A model generated the notes under the pieces. That model was not told where the DNA came from. It saw only the letters and a list, made by a program, of their open reading frames with translations, and did no database searches. From the NCBI GenBank assembly GCA_029216955.1, contig JANAVB010029819.1, positions 32,301,652 through 32,365,651 on the forward strand: 64,000 nucleotides of DNA, in the 5' to 3' direction. Each line of letters starts with the position of its first letter. The first letter of the stretch is position 1. Of this stretch, positions 1-11,151 are shown piece after piece. The stretch comes from Iris pallida (taxonomy: Eukaryota > Streptophyta > Magnoliopsida > Asparagales > Iridaceae). Position numbers and translations under genes: made by a program.

Positions 1-1945
1 AGAATAAGGACAAGACTAGACTGGTTAGACTTCATCCAATCATATCACGGCCAAGCAAGAATCACGGCTTGATACTTTAACTAACTAGGGTTATCACAGG
101 CCTAATTACTAGCAAGATGCAGTGAGATTATTCCACAGCCACAAGCCCTGCAGTCCATCCAGGTTACCCGGGTTAAAAGATTAGAGTTGAATTCAGGTGG
201 GTACATCGTCCAGGAAACGAATGTACCCTTAGGTAGCTTGAAGGGTGCAACATATGACAGTGTGCTGGAAATGTGCCCTACTCGACGGCAGGCTACAGAT
301 CCCAAGGCGTGCCCAGGTAACGGGATTGCCTGTAGCTGGGAGATCTCTTTTTGACTAGTGTATTAATCTAGTTATTAGCCTTAGTCCATTTCAATGGGTA
401 CTCCTGACCGTGGTACTCAGGAGTCCCCTCCTAGACATGATGCTAGACAGGACTGGATTATTTGTACAAGTACAATCGCCCACGGTGTCCAAGATTAATT
501 ATACAGGTCATATCATGTCAGGTAGCCGTCGCAACAGCTGTTCAAGATAATCATGTCAGGTGTACTTGTCAGGAGTGCGCCACGACGGGCCACTATCAGG
601 TCATGTCAGATTTACTTGTCAAGAGTGCACCACTACGGGTCACTATCGTATCATGCTCAGGTATCATTAAACATATTAAATAAATCCATGATTTTCAAGT
701 TCATGACAAAAGGCGTAAGGATATAAAATGGACGTAAAATATCTAATAAAATATCAATATATAGAGCTATAGGAGAGCCAGGCGGCTAAGACACATGCGG
801 CCAGGATGGATCTCATGCGGCCGGAGAAAGATTCATGCGGGTCGGGGGAACTAAGGACCCATGCGGCCAAGACAAGGGGGCGTATGCGGCTGGAAGGGAG
901 CAAGGACGCATGCGGCCATGGGGACGAGGGCGCATGCGGCTGAGGATGTACATGGCCCCATGCGGCTGAGATCAATCGAATCCATACAGCACAGGGTTCA
1001 AAACCCTTGCGGCTGGAATCAATTGGATCCATGCGGCCCGATTAATTGAGTCCATGCGGCTCAGGTCAATCGAGTCCATGCGGCTCAATCAATCGAGTCC
1101 ATGCGGCTCAATCAATCGAGTCCATGCGGCTCAATCAATCGAGTCCATACGGCGCAGGTAGGAGCGGAGCTTATGCGGAAGCGGGGTCACGCGCCTATAC
1201 GGCTGCGACTCAAGTAGGGGGGGCTCATGCGGCTAAGATAATTTATGCGGCTCAAAAGAGTACAAGGGCGCATATGCGGCCAAGTGGGGAAAAGTCCATG
1301 CGGCTCAGGGAACACTTGCCGCATGAAATGTTCATGCGGTCAAGTCAAGTACTGTTCTTCTTCTCCAATTTCTGAGAAGAACACCATGAGAGCCAAGTCC
1401 TCAAGCTCCATAACTCCATCATCCGGAACCCAAATCCGAACTTTCATAGGTCAAAATGGGGTAGAACGAGATTCTCTACAACATGGAACCATCAAAACAC
1501 AGAAATAACAAGATTAAGTAGATCAAAACCCAAGAAATCCGAAAATAAAGTAAATATAGATCTACAAGAATCTAGCCATGGAAAGTAAAAATGCCAAGTT
1601 CTAAAGTTAGTCAAAATGCTGTAAGGAAGAAAATAAAGCAATAAAATTAGAGTTCCTCCATGAAGCAAGTTGCACTTGCCTAGACCTCTCTCTCCTCTCT
1701 CTGGTAGGTAAGGAAGTAATGGTGGAGAAGATGATAAATGAAGAGAGAGAAAGGAGAAGGGTTAATAAATGGTAGTGGTGGTGGTAGGTAGGGGATTCAC
1801 GCCTTGGTTCATGATGAACCAAGAGCAATCCCAAACCAAGAATAAACCAAGCCCATGGAGGAAATTAAGCAAGGAAATCATGCAATACAAGAATAAATAC
1901 GTACACGTATTCCAGAAATACATAATACGAACCATAGGCATTACA
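1..1945 (-). mobile_element. Partial LTR of a Tekay-type Ty3 element (third, diverged copy)
   Basis: From about 660 to 1800 this stretch aligns by eye with the middle and right part of the LTRs at 11152-14269 and 19474-22601. It shares the block around 'ggcgtaaggatataaaatgg' (from 712), the CATGCGGC-rich zone, the block 'caagtcaagtactgttctt', the 'tctacaacatggaaccatc' block and the 'acttgcct' block near 1670-1680. It is clearly more diverged than those two are from each other. The right end is probably the 'ttaca' at 1941-1945, matching the 'tgaca' end of the other LTRs, but this is tentative. Positions 1-660 hold no gene and are probably the same LTR. If 1945 is the LTR end, a third Tekay element lies mainly left of the window and abuts the post-pol sequence of Tat element E. 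Confidence 0.65.
785..1345. repeat. Scattered CATGCGGC motif array, copy 1
   Basis: About two dozen exact or one-base variants of ATGCGGC lie here, all on the plus strand until the last few, separated by unrelated spacers of about 10-30 bases. Between about 1046 and 1145 a 21-25 bp unit (ccatgcggctcaatcaatcg) is repeated nearly head to tail. The array has few stop codons, so it produces spurious open frames of 60-110 codons. I do not regard these as genes. Confidence 0.8.
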
Positions 1946-2117
1946 TGTACTGAAAGCACGGGTAATAGATTTGTAGGAAGGAAGTTTAGAGGTATGATCA
2001 TACATGACTTACTACCCAGAAGATGCGATATGAATTCATTTGGAGTGACCAGAGTGTAAGTTCAGCGGTACCTAAGGATACATAACTCAACAATTCGGTT
2101 GATTCGGAGGGTATCGT

Positions 2118-3508
2118 TTAGACATAATATTTCTTCAGGAACTTACCGTTGATGGGCATCATGAGCAGGTCTCTGTTTTGCTTTGCGAGACGGTATACAC
2201 CCTTGGAGAATACGGCCTCAATGATAAATGGGCCTTCCCATTTGGGTTGGAACTTGCCGGTGGTTTTGTGAGTCATAACCATTGGCCTTCGAACTGCCAA
2301 GACGAGATCGCCTACTTGGAATGTTCTTAGACTGACCTTTTTGTTGAAGGCTCCAGAGATACGGGCTTGATAAAGCTCAATTTGTTGTTGAGCTAGCAGA
2401 CGCTTCTTATTTAATGCCTCTAATTCTTGTAGCCGACGACAGTAATTATCATCCGTCGTTAATCGGTAAGTACGGGCGACGCAGAGCAAAGGAATTTGAG
2501 TTTCCAAGGGGAGAACTGCCTTACTTCCGTATACCAGAGAGAATGGTGTGTTTCCAGTGGCTGTCTGGACTGTAGTACGGTACGCCCATAAGCATTCACC
2601 AAGCTTTTCATTCCAGTCGCGTTTGATTGAGGACCCGAACTTCTTGAGAAGCTTGATAATAGTTTTGTTGAATGCTTCAGCCAGACCATTAGCTGCCGGG
2701 TTGTACGGTGTTGAAGCAACATTCTGAATTCGGTGTTTGTCGTAAAACCGATAAAAGACATGGCTCGCGAATTGCGGACCATTGTCATTAATGATCCTTC
2801 GAGGCAGTCCAAAGCGATAGATGACGTGATGCTTGACGAAGTTGATCATATTTGATGTCTTCACTTCTGTAAGTGGAACAGCTTCTGCCCATTTGGAGAA
2901 GTAGTCCGTAATTGCCAGTATAAAACGGTGTCCTCTGGATGAAGACGAGGTGATTGGACCGATGATATCAATTCCCCATGCCTCAAATGGCTAGGATGCC
3001 ACCGTCGGATGTAGGAATTTAGATGGTTGGTGTATGAAATCTGCATGGACTGACAAGCTTTATATTTTTTTGCATAGTCTATCGTATCTGCTACCATCGT
3101 AGGCCAGTAGTAGCCCATCCGGCGAAGGCGGTCTTGCAATTTTGGGCCAGGTTGATAGGCCCCACAAATGCCATCGTGAGCTTCGTGCACGGCTTCTTTG
3201 GCTTCCGTATTTAACAAACACCGGAGAAATAATCCATCATAGGATCGCCGATACAGCATTTTTATCTCTGTATCGTAGAAGAATCTGAGAGAACGTCTTC
3301 TAATAGAGGTGGCTTCTTTCGAGTTTTTCGGTAAGATACCATAGACTACGAAGTCAATAAATAGAAGTCTCCAGTCTTGTGTCTCGTCGACCGTCAAGGC
3401 AGAATAACTCACAGCAGATTGAACGTTGTTCTTAGGACAAACCAATTCATGGTCTATTACGTCGACCAGATGATGAGTATGATTTGGAACTGCCAAGGAA
3501 GCGGCCAA
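2118..3508 (-). pseudogene. Element E integrase (broken)
   Basis: Two minus-strand frames (2861-3508 and 2118-2864) cover the zinc-binding N-terminus, catalytic core and C-terminal domain of a Ty3-type integrase, which inserts the cDNA copy into the genome. Recognisable parts are HDGICGAYQPGPK (HHCC region), NDNGPQFASHVF (second catalytic Asp) and GLAEAFNKTI (catalytic Glu), then the GPF-like LVLAVRRPMV...KWEGPFIIEAVF segment. The first cysteine of the zinc motif, CHAC in element D, is Tyr here (KKYKACQ). The frame is lost before the first catalytic Asp, around 2990-3050, by a frameshift. The end matches D closely (MPINGKFLKKYY). It cannot make a working integrase. Confidence 0.9.
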
Positions 3509-3553
3509 TCCTGCTAGGGCATCAGCTTCAATGTTCCAGAGTCTTGGAACATG

Positions 3554-4030
3554 TTATATGAAGAACCCTTTCAGGGACGTAATGATGGCGATTGCTATTT
3601 GATGATAGGGGATCATGTCTTCATGGCGAACTTCATATGAGCCCCGAATCTGATTGACGATTAACTGTGAATTACCATATGCTTCCAGGTACTCTACCCC
3701 CAGTTCCTTTACAAGTCGGAGGCCGATAACCAAGGCGTTGTACTCGACCACATTGTTTGAACAAGTTTCTGTGAGAAAATATGCCCGATTGATCACCAAG
3801 CCAGAGGAAGAAATCAGTACCACTCCGACCCCAACGACGATATTGCCCTTGGGTCCGGTTCTTGAAGCACCGTCGAAGAACATTCGTCAGACGGTATCAT
3901 GGAAGCCATATTTTAATTGGCGACCTCGTCCGGGATCTCTCCATATATTCTGGTTGACTCTAAACCTGGATGGGCCGCTAAGAAGTCTGCCAGAGCTTGA
4001 CCTTTAACAGCCTTCTGCGGGACGAAGATC
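3554..4030 (-). pseudogene. Element E second RNase H (archaeal type), damaged
   Basis: The frame at 3554-3883 reads FFDGASRTGPKGN, then VVEYNALVIGL, then LEAYGNSQLIVNQ. This is the extra RNase H domain that Tat elements carry between the vestigial RNase H and integrase; it removes the RNA template strand during reverse transcription. In element D the same motif is YGDSKL, so the catalytic Asp has become Asn here. A stop at 3551-3553 separates it from the integrase part. Upstream (3890-4030) the linker AVKGQALAD can be read in another frame, showing a further shift. Non-functional. Confidence 0.85.
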
Positions 4031-4035
4031 ATGTC

Positions 4036-5562
4036 CTAGGGAGACAATAATATCACCCAGGTAGCGAGGTGAGAGCTAAGTGCACCTGGTTTGGTCATGA
4101 GGACTCTAAGAGGGTTGAATCGTGATATAACATAGATGGTCTGTCCTGTAACATAGTGTTGGGTCTTCTGAATAGCGAACACCAAAGCGAGACATTCCTT
4201 TTCTATAATGGTGTATCTATGCTCAGGCCCTATCATCATTCGGCTGAGATAATAAATAGATTGTTCATGCCCTGCATCATTGTTTTGTGCTAGTAGAGCA
4301 CCGAGGGAATGCTCTATCGCTCGCACATAGAGCAAAAATGACTTTCCAGCAACCGGGGCCACCTGGACTGGAGGGTTCGACAGATATTCTTTAATGTTGT
4401 CAAAGGCATATTGGCACTCCGTATCCCATACGAAGGTGACACCTTTCTTCATGAGGTGTGTGAATGGTTGACATCGCCCGAAGAGGTTAGCGATAAATCT
4501 CCTGATGTAACTAGCCTCCCTTGAAAGCCTCTGAGTTCTCGAAGATTTCTCGGGGGACCCATCTCCATGATTGCCTTCGTCTTCTCAGGGTCTATATAGA
4601 TTCCCTGGGCGGTAATGATAAAACCCAAGAATTTTTTATTGGATACGCCCAAGAAGGATTTGGTGGGATTCATCTTCAAGTCGTGTGCTCGTATCAGGTC
4701 AAATACTGTCCTAAGATCGTACAGATGATCTTCCTTAGAGCGGCTTTTGACGGCGATGTCGTCGACGTAACATTCTACTGTCTTACGCAGGTGAGCTCTG
4801 AAGATGACACTCATAGCTCGTTGATATATGGCACCGACATTTTTTAAACCAAAGGGCATGACTGTGTAGCAGTACACACCAATTGGCGTTCGGAATGATG
4901 TATGCTTTTCGTCGTCAGGAAACATCTTGATTTGGTTGTATCCTAAGAAGCCATCCATGAACGACATGTGCTCAAAGCCACATGTGTTGTCAATCATTAT
5001 GTCTATAATAGAAAAAGGTAACTCATCTTTAGGATATATTTCGTTCAGATTCGGGAAGTCGATGCAAATTTGGATCTTCCCATTCTTCTTGAGGACTGGT
5101 ACTATATTGGCGACCCAGTCGGGAGGTTGTTCATCACGGATGAAGCTGCTGGCTATTAGTTTGTTGACCTCAGCTTCGATAGAATTCATGATGTCTGGGT
5201 GGAACCGACTTTTCTGTTGCTTGACCGGCTTTGCGTCCGGATGGATGTTGAGCTTATGGAGTGCAACCTTGGGGTTTAGCCCTGCCATGTCTTCATAGCT
5301 CCAAGCGAACATGTCAATATACTCTCTGACGAGTTGCAATAGCGACTCCCACTCTTCGTCTGTCAGACTTTTGCTGACGAAGATTGGCTTTGAAGAGGAT
5401 TCATCATCGAGGTCAACTTGCATGACCTCATCTTCGGTAGGGGATCTCTTCGTTCGAAATGCTTCTCCCATTGCACATCTAGCTGTTGGACCCAAGGCTC
5501 TAGCTCGAGAAGTTCGGGTACGTCTTCGTCTTCTTCGTAGGCGTCAGCAAATGCCATATTGA
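4036..5562 (-). pseudogene. Element E reverse transcriptase and vestigial RNase H
   Basis: Frame 4449-5495 holds most of the RT domain: CIDFPNLNEIYPKDELPF (finger region), SFMDGFLGYNQIKM, VMPFGLKN and the polymerase motif YVDDIAVKS near residue 245. Frame 4036-4452 continues with KKGVTFVWDTECQYAF and then the first RNase H, in which the usual catalytic Asp of FTVYCDAS is replaced by FLLYVRAIEHS. Element D has the same vestigial form, so this is a lineage feature rather than decay. A frameshift at about 4450-4500 separates the two frames: the expected GRLAYIRRF segment is read as GRLVTSGDL. Upstream to 5562 the frame matches the acidic N-terminus of D's pol (EPWVQQL). Decayed. Confidence 0.9.
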
Positions 5563-5569
5563 CAGACCA

Positions 5570-7391
5570 AGCTTGCCTGAATACGTCCCCGATGTTGACA
5601 TCTGAATCAGAAGAGGGTGATCAGGTTAAACGTGAATGCCATTCGCATTCCTCATCCGAGCTCTCCGGAGTTGTTGCAGGTGTGACATAGCCTAGACCAC
5701 GCCTGGTCTTACTGTAATAATCCTGTGGTTTTCCTGCCGGGACTGGCAATTACAAAGGTAATCGTCGGCCGGTGCCTTAGTTCAAGCCTGGTGTAGTCTC
5801 CATATCATACCCCTATTTTTGTATGAGGTACTTGGATCGGGAGCTATACAGATAAAGGGGCAGTCTCCCAGTGTCGGGTTCAGGATCGACTTCTTCGGGC
5901 CTGAAGGACTGTTGATCATTCTTTCGGTCGAAGACGATTAGATGATTTTCTCCCTCGACTATGATGCAAGCGCCTTCCACGTAAGTAAGTTGGTTTATGG
6001 TATAGACATTTGTCACATGTGTGTGTAAGTTGATGCCCATACCGTGTTCTATAGCATACATTATACGAAGCTTGTTAAGCTCGAGGTAGTTCAAAGATAG
6101 CCCTTTATTAATAAAATAAGGTATCTTCTTTGGTGGGATTACATCATCAGCAGAGGGAACATCAGTGTGTGCAGCCACATATTTGGCTAGCTCTAACTCT
6201 TCTTCAGCCACCCCCTGTAATAATGAAGATTGGGAAGATGACCTGGGCAGCTTGATCATCAAGGGTCCCACTGGTGGTATTGAACGTGGGGTCGTTGGCG
6301 CACTAGCGGTCCTTGGCTTAGCGCTTGGTGCTGGATGCGAAGTCGTTGGCTCACTAGCGGTCCCTGGCTTAGCGCTTGGCTGTCGATTTGTCCTGGGGAG
6401 ACGAATGAGCATCGACTAAACAGAGGAATTGATCTCCTCTGATTGTTGTTGGCCAGCTCTTGGCAGCCTGATAGTCATGGGCTCCACAGTGGGTCTCGGC
6501 TCCTGGCAAGACCTTGGGAGTTGGATAACCATCTGCTTCTTTTGTACAGTGAGCACCGGTAGACTAGTTGCTTCTCTACACAGAGTAGCTACAAAAGGTG
6601 CAGTTCTGCCTGGTTTGTGGGCCTGGAGATGGATCTTCAGAGGTTCTTCTGATCCTATTGTAGCCTTTGTCTGCTCTTGAGCATCCTCTTTGATCAGATG
6701 CCTTTTCAATTTTTCGTACAAGCAGGAATCCGAGTAGTAGGATTCGACCCCTTTGAAGGGATCGATGTCGGCAAATTCTGTTTTTACGAAGCCATACTTG
6801 TCGACATATTTAAAGCACTGGTGCAATATGGAGGGTACGATCATATATTCGTGTATCCACGGACGCCCCAGGAGAATATTGTAGGACGTATCTACGTCTA
6901 TGACGTAGCAAGTCACTTCCGACTGAAGGTCGCCAATTTGGCATTTCAGGCGAATCTTTCCAATAGGATAGCTTCTTCCTGAATTGAAACCGCTGAGGGC
7001 GGTGCTGGTAGGTGTCAGCCGATGCATAGGGATGCACAAGAGGTGAATCAAGCTCTTTGAAATGATGCTTGTTAAAGAATCGAAATCAATATGCACCCGA
7101 TCTACCTTGACGTCACCGACGTATCCAGTGTAATACAGAGGGCGATCATACAGGTTGGTCTTGAGGAGCATATCCTGCAAAATGAATACAATGTTGGACA
7201 TTACACTTGTACAAGCGCTGTCCTGAAGATCCACTAGCGAGCTCTCCCTTGTAAGCTTGACCTGAGCCAAATAAGCATCGGTATTCTGGAGTGCTTCACT
7301 CAGTGCGACGTGAACATCCTTGGAGAGTCTCAAGAGCTCATATAATGACAATTTGGCTGGTGTGTTGGCCAATTATTCCAGGATGTCAAAA
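5570..7391 (-). pseudogene. Element E protease and C-terminal gag region
   Basis: Two consecutive minus frames (6416-7372 and 5813-6412) match D's 60537-61787. They contain KLSLYELLRLSKD, then a retropepsin-like domain (RPLYYTGYVGDVKVDRV, later YNILLGRPWIHEY), then low-complexity Pro/Ala/Ser repeats, then a segment starting IPYFINKGLSLNYLE. The protease would process the polyprotein. The position equivalent to D's DPGSSLSII reads DFDSLTSII, so the glycine of the D-(S/T/P)-G active-site motif is lost. A stop (TAA, 7374-7376) interrupts the frame just upstream. Between 5570 and 5810 the match to D's post-protease sequence continues (GLGYVTPATTPESSDEE), but frame-shifted. Confidence 0.8.
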
Positions 7392-7547
7392 TTGTAGGAC
7401 CTCTCCAGCCCTGAGATGCGTCTTTCTAGTGTGTTGGCCAACACACTATATGGAATAATTGGCCAACACACTATATGGAATAATTGGCCAACACACTATA
7501 TGACAATTTGGCTGGTGTGTTGGCCAATTATTCCAGGATGTCAAAAT
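7344..7547. repeat. Scrambled junction with direct and inverted repeats at the A/E boundary
   Basis: A block beginning gacaatttggctggtgtgtt and ending ggatgtcaaaat occurs at 7344-7391 and again at about 7502-7547. Between them lie three copies of 'ggccaacacactatatg', with inverted copies of the same words: ggaataattggcc is the reverse complement of ggccaattattcc. The first copy is native E sequence; it matches the FDIL...LANTPAKLSL coding segment and its D counterpart. The second copy is fused directly to the Tekay internal region at 7547. This looks like filler DNA from template switching during break repair, not like a transposition target duplication. Confidence 0.8.
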
Positions 7548-10500
7548 CTGTCCTAAGCTTCTGAATCCTTGGGTCCTGTGCCTGAGCTGCCTTGATCCTG
7601 TCTACCAAGTCGGATTGAACTTGTAGACTAGACAGAATTCCTACATCACTAGAAAGTATAACTTCAATGCCCATCTCCTGAAGGTCTTCTAAGATATGTC
7701 TCTGCGTTGTCAACATAAATGCGCCGCCTCTTCTGCTGAGAGCATCTGCTACCACATTAGCCTTGCCTGGATGATACTGAAGCTCCACGTCATAATCCTT
7801 GATCAACTCCAACCATCTTCTCTGCCTCATGTTCAGTTCCTTCTGGGTAAAGATGTACTTCAAACTTTTGTGATCTGTGTATATCTCCACTCGGTCACCA
7901 TATAAGTAATGCCTCCATAGCTTCAGAGCAAACACTACTGTCGCCAATTCCAGGTCATGAGTTGGATAATTCTTTTCGTGGTCCCGAAGCTGCCTAGATG
8001 CATATGCTATCACCTTCCCATGCTGCATGAGGATACATCCAAGTCCTTTACCTGACGCATCACAATATACGGTAAAACCTCCAGGTCCAACTGGCAATGT
8101 AAGAATGGGCGCTGATATCAACTTCTGCTTCAAAGTCTCGAATGATGCCTGACATTCTGCCGACCAATCAAATGGCACATCCTTCCGGGTCAAGCGGGTC
8201 ATGGGCGCTGAAAGCCTTGCAAAATCTGACACAAACCTTCTGTAATATCCTGCCAATCCTAAGAAACTCTGTACATCAGCTACGGTCTTGGGTACTGGCC
8301 AACTCTTCACTGCTTCTACCTTCTTGGGATCCACTGCTACTCCAGTTCCTGATACAATATGTCCCAAAAATGAAATGTGGTCCATCCAGAACTCACACTT
8401 GCTGAGCTTGGCATACAACTGGTTCTCTCTTAGAACCTGCAATACTTTTCTGAGGTGGTCTTCATGCTCCTCTTCACTAGCAGAGTACACAAGAATGTCA
8501 TCGAGAAATACTACGACAAACTGATCTAAATACGGCATAAAGATGCGATTCATCAAATCCATGAAGATAGCTGGAGCATTGGTCAAACCAAACGGCATTA
8601 CTAAAAACTCATAATGCCCATACTTCGACCTGAATGCTGTCTTGGAAATGTCTTCCTTCCGAACCCTCACCTGATGATACCCTGAACGAAGATCTATTTT
8701 GGAGAAAACTCTAGCCTTGCTCAACTGATCAAATAAGTCGTCGATCCTGGGTAATGGGTACTTGTTCTTTACTGTTGCCGCATTTAGCTTCCTGTAGTCA
8801 ATGCATAATCTGGATGATCCATCCTTCTTCCCTACAAGTACCACTGGTGCTGCCCATGGTGACACGCTAGCTTGGATAAACTTCTTCTCCTTCAATTCCT
8901 CTATGTGCTGATACACCTTGGCCTGCTCTGAATCCGCCATTCTGTAAACCCGATCTGATATTGGTTTAGTTCCTGGTGCCAATTCTATACTGAACTCAAT
9001 ATCTCTAACTGGTGGTAGACCTGGAAGTTCTTCGGGAAATACGTCTAGAAATTCTTCAACTACCTTCGGAATCTGAACTTCTTCCATTGCTGTTACTACT
9101 CCCTGCTCTTGCTGAGTTACCTCTGACCTGACCAAGGTGAACCTCTCCATGCCTGGAATATCAAAAGATACACTTCCACTATGACAATCTATTGTCGCAT
9201 GACTGTCTTTCAGCCAGTCCATGCCTAAGATAACGTCGAAATTTCTAACAGGAAATTCTATCAACCGGGCGGGTAAAGGATGCCCGCACACCACAACACT
9301 ACATGCTAAACTAACTCTACTAACTCCCACGAGCCCATTACCAGTGAGTATATTTAACCTCCCTGGTAATGCCTCAAACTCCACTCCTAGTCGTGTCGCA
9401 AATTGTGCAGATATAAATGAATGGGATGCTCCCGAATCAAACAATGCTACTGCGGGATATGAGGCGACGAGAATGTTACCTGCCACAACATCTCCTGATG
9501 CCAATGCCTCTTCCAAGGACAGTGTGAATGCCTGCCCTCGACCTCCTTGCTGGTTCCCATGCTGCGGCCTAGCCTGGTGCTGCTGCTGGCCTCTGCCTTG
9601 ATGATGCTGGGGTGGTCTACGCTGGTGTTGCTGCATCGGCGACCCCTGCTGCCGAAACATCTGAGCCTGTGGTACTAACGGACGCTGCGCCAATGGTCTC
9701 ACTGCCACTGCTGGTCCTCGATACTGTCCTACCCCTGGTGCTGGCAGAGCAGGAAACTGCTGCCCTGGTCCTCCTGACCTCAAATTCATGGGACATGTGG
9801 TAATCCGATGATCTGGGTTTCCACATATCAAACACAGTCCGTTCAATGCCCGACACACGTCTCTAGTGTGCCCCATCTTTCCGCAATAAGTACAGCCCGC
9901 TGGGGGTTGCTGGTTCTTCTTCTGTTGCTGTTGTTGTTGCTGCCTGGGTGGTGCTGGCCCCCGTATCGCCACATCGTGGATACGAATGCCAGGGGATGGT
10001 GCTGTTGTTCGGGGCGCTGCTCCCCCTCCTCCTTCAATCTGACTGTGAGATCTCTTCTGACCTCCAGTCCTTGCCGCAAGCCTCTGAATGGTGATTTCAT
10101 GCCTGCGGGTTGTCGTCAATATTTCGTCAAAAGTCTGGTAGTTGTGCCCCTCTATCAATTGCAAGAGCTCAAGATGAAACCCTTGCTGGAACCTCATCGC
10201 CCTCTGGCGCTCCGTTGCTACCATCTCTGGGGCAAACCTACTCAATCTGCAGAACTCCGCTGCGTAAGCATCTACAGTCTTGCCAGCCTGCCTGAGGCTG
10301 ATAAACTTCTGTTGTAGCTCAAACTGCGCCACAACTCCATAGTACTTCGTCTTGAATCTTGCTGTAAAATCGTCCCAAGCAACGGGACGTCTGATGCCTA
10401 CTTCCTCTGCTTCCCACCAATCACGTGCGAGATCCTGAAGTAACAACTTTACTAGATCCACATGTTCTTCTGCCGGTACCTTAGCTGCTGTCAGAATAGC

Positions 10501-11031
10501 CTCAATATCCTTAAGCCATGCATCTGCTGAGATGGCATCCTCCGTGCCCTCGAAACGGCAGGGGTTGTACTTGCAAAACCTGGCTGATGCTCCTGAATCA
10601 GTCCTCACTCCTCTTTCCAATACCGTCTGTAATCCTTGGTTGAGTAGTACATTCTGCTCTTGTAGCTGAGTGTGCATGCGCTGCTGGGCCAACATCTGAT
10701 GTTGCTGAGCAGCCATCATTCCTCTCATGATCTCCAGAAGGGCTGGTGTGTCCACTTCCACAGGGGTAGGTGGAACTACGGGTGGGTTCGGAATATCCGG
10801 ATACTGCGGTCCAACTACTGGTTCTACTATCACTTCTTCCTGGGTAGCCTCCTGAGGTGAGACTGGCCCTTGTTGCTGACCAACAGGGTCAGGTTGTCCA
10901 TGTTGCTGTCCATGTTGTTGCTGTCCAGCTCTGACAGATGCGGACGAGGTGCCCCTAAAAAAAGGGACAAGAGAACAATCAAACGATCGGACATGAAGGA
11001 TCAATGAAGTCAAAGAATACCGAAATGTCAA
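7548..11031 (-). CDS. Gag-protease-RT-RNase H polyprotein of Tekay copy A, truncated at its 3' end
   Basis: The 1167-codon open frame has no internal stop. In order it holds a capsid-type gag domain ([14 protein letters not shown], about residues 165-320); two zinc knuckles ([14 protein letters not shown] near 380, then [14 protein letters not shown]); a retropepsin site ([13 protein letters not shown], near 528); RT ([19 protein letters not shown], then FLDDILVYS near 842); and RNase H ([12 protein letters not shown] near 990, [19 protein letters not shown]). It ends soon after the start of the integrase N-terminus. The last six residues (DFDILE) come from element E across the repair junction, so the terminus is a chimera. 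Without integrase and a 3' LTR this copy is not autonomous. The start is the first Met after the leader; an in-frame downstream start is possible. Confidence 0.9.
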
Positions 11032-11129
11032 GCAAGGGTTGAGAACAACGAATCATGAGATCAAGGGGGAACATATATGATTGAGACATCCTATAAATCA
11101 AAACACCCCACAAGTCTGAAATCAGACCG

Positions 11130-11142
11130 GCATGGGCCACCA
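11130..11142 (-). promoter_or_regulatory. Candidate non-standard primer-binding site of copy A
   Basis: On the minus strand, nine bases inside the LTR end, lies TGGTGGCCCATGC. It begins with the TGG expected opposite a tRNA CCA end and is repeated in B (19452-19464) and in the otherwise different element C (26396-26408). The usual plant site TGGTATCAGAGC is absent here. I cannot match the sequence to a tRNA from memory, so the role is inferred from position and conservation. Confidence 0.45.
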
Positions 11143-11151
11143 CTAAAACCT

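Larger units (their letters stand above)
1946..7425 (-). mobile_element. Tat-lineage Ty3 element E, pol-bearing part (minus strand)
   Basis: Reading the minus strand from 7425 down to 2118 gives the end of gag, protease, RT, RNase H, a second (archaeal-type) RNase H and integrase, in the same order as the better preserved element D at 56653-61787. The two RNase H domains mark the Tat lineage of plant Ty3 elements. The coding sequence is broken into at least six frames. E's 5' LTR and gag start are far to the right (32653-34932 and 22602-23223), because A/B and C inserted into it. About 1.7 kb of gag, judged against D, is missing at the A/B insertion. The 170 bp at 1946-2117 are post-pol sequence with no gene. 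The 3' LTR and any antisense gene would be outside the window. Confidence 0.85.
7547..11151 (-). mobile_element. Truncated Tekay-type internal region A
   Basis: The sequence matches internal region B (from about 15869 to 19473) at roughly 98 percent by eye. It stops abruptly at 7547, losing integrase, chromodomain, polypurine tract and the 3' LTR. It lies directly downstream, in element sense, of LTR-A, so LTR-A is shared between full internal region B and this partial one. The tandem arrangement is typical of recombination between LTRs. Positions 11032-11151 are the short untranslated leader next to the LTR. Confidence 0.9.

Noticed and set aside
785..1345. CRISPR-like array of repeats and spacers
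   Set aside because: Repeats are only 7-8 bases, spacing is irregular, and the DNA is clearly plant retrotransposon.
861..1508. Overlapping open frames in the motif array (also 13020-13658 and 21352-21990)
   Set aside because: They are open because the repeated ATGCGGC words contain few stops. They have Met-Arg-Leu or His-Ala-Ala repeats, no domain, and are not stable between copies.
8142..10317. Plus-strand frames opposite copy A gag-pol (and equivalents opposite B at 16464-18639)
   Set aside because: They are mirror images of the real polyprotein, with no domains; they recur only because the region is duplicated.
11120..11151. Standard initiator-Met primer site for A/B
   Set aside because: TGGTATCAGAGC or a near match is not present on the minus strand next to either LTR.
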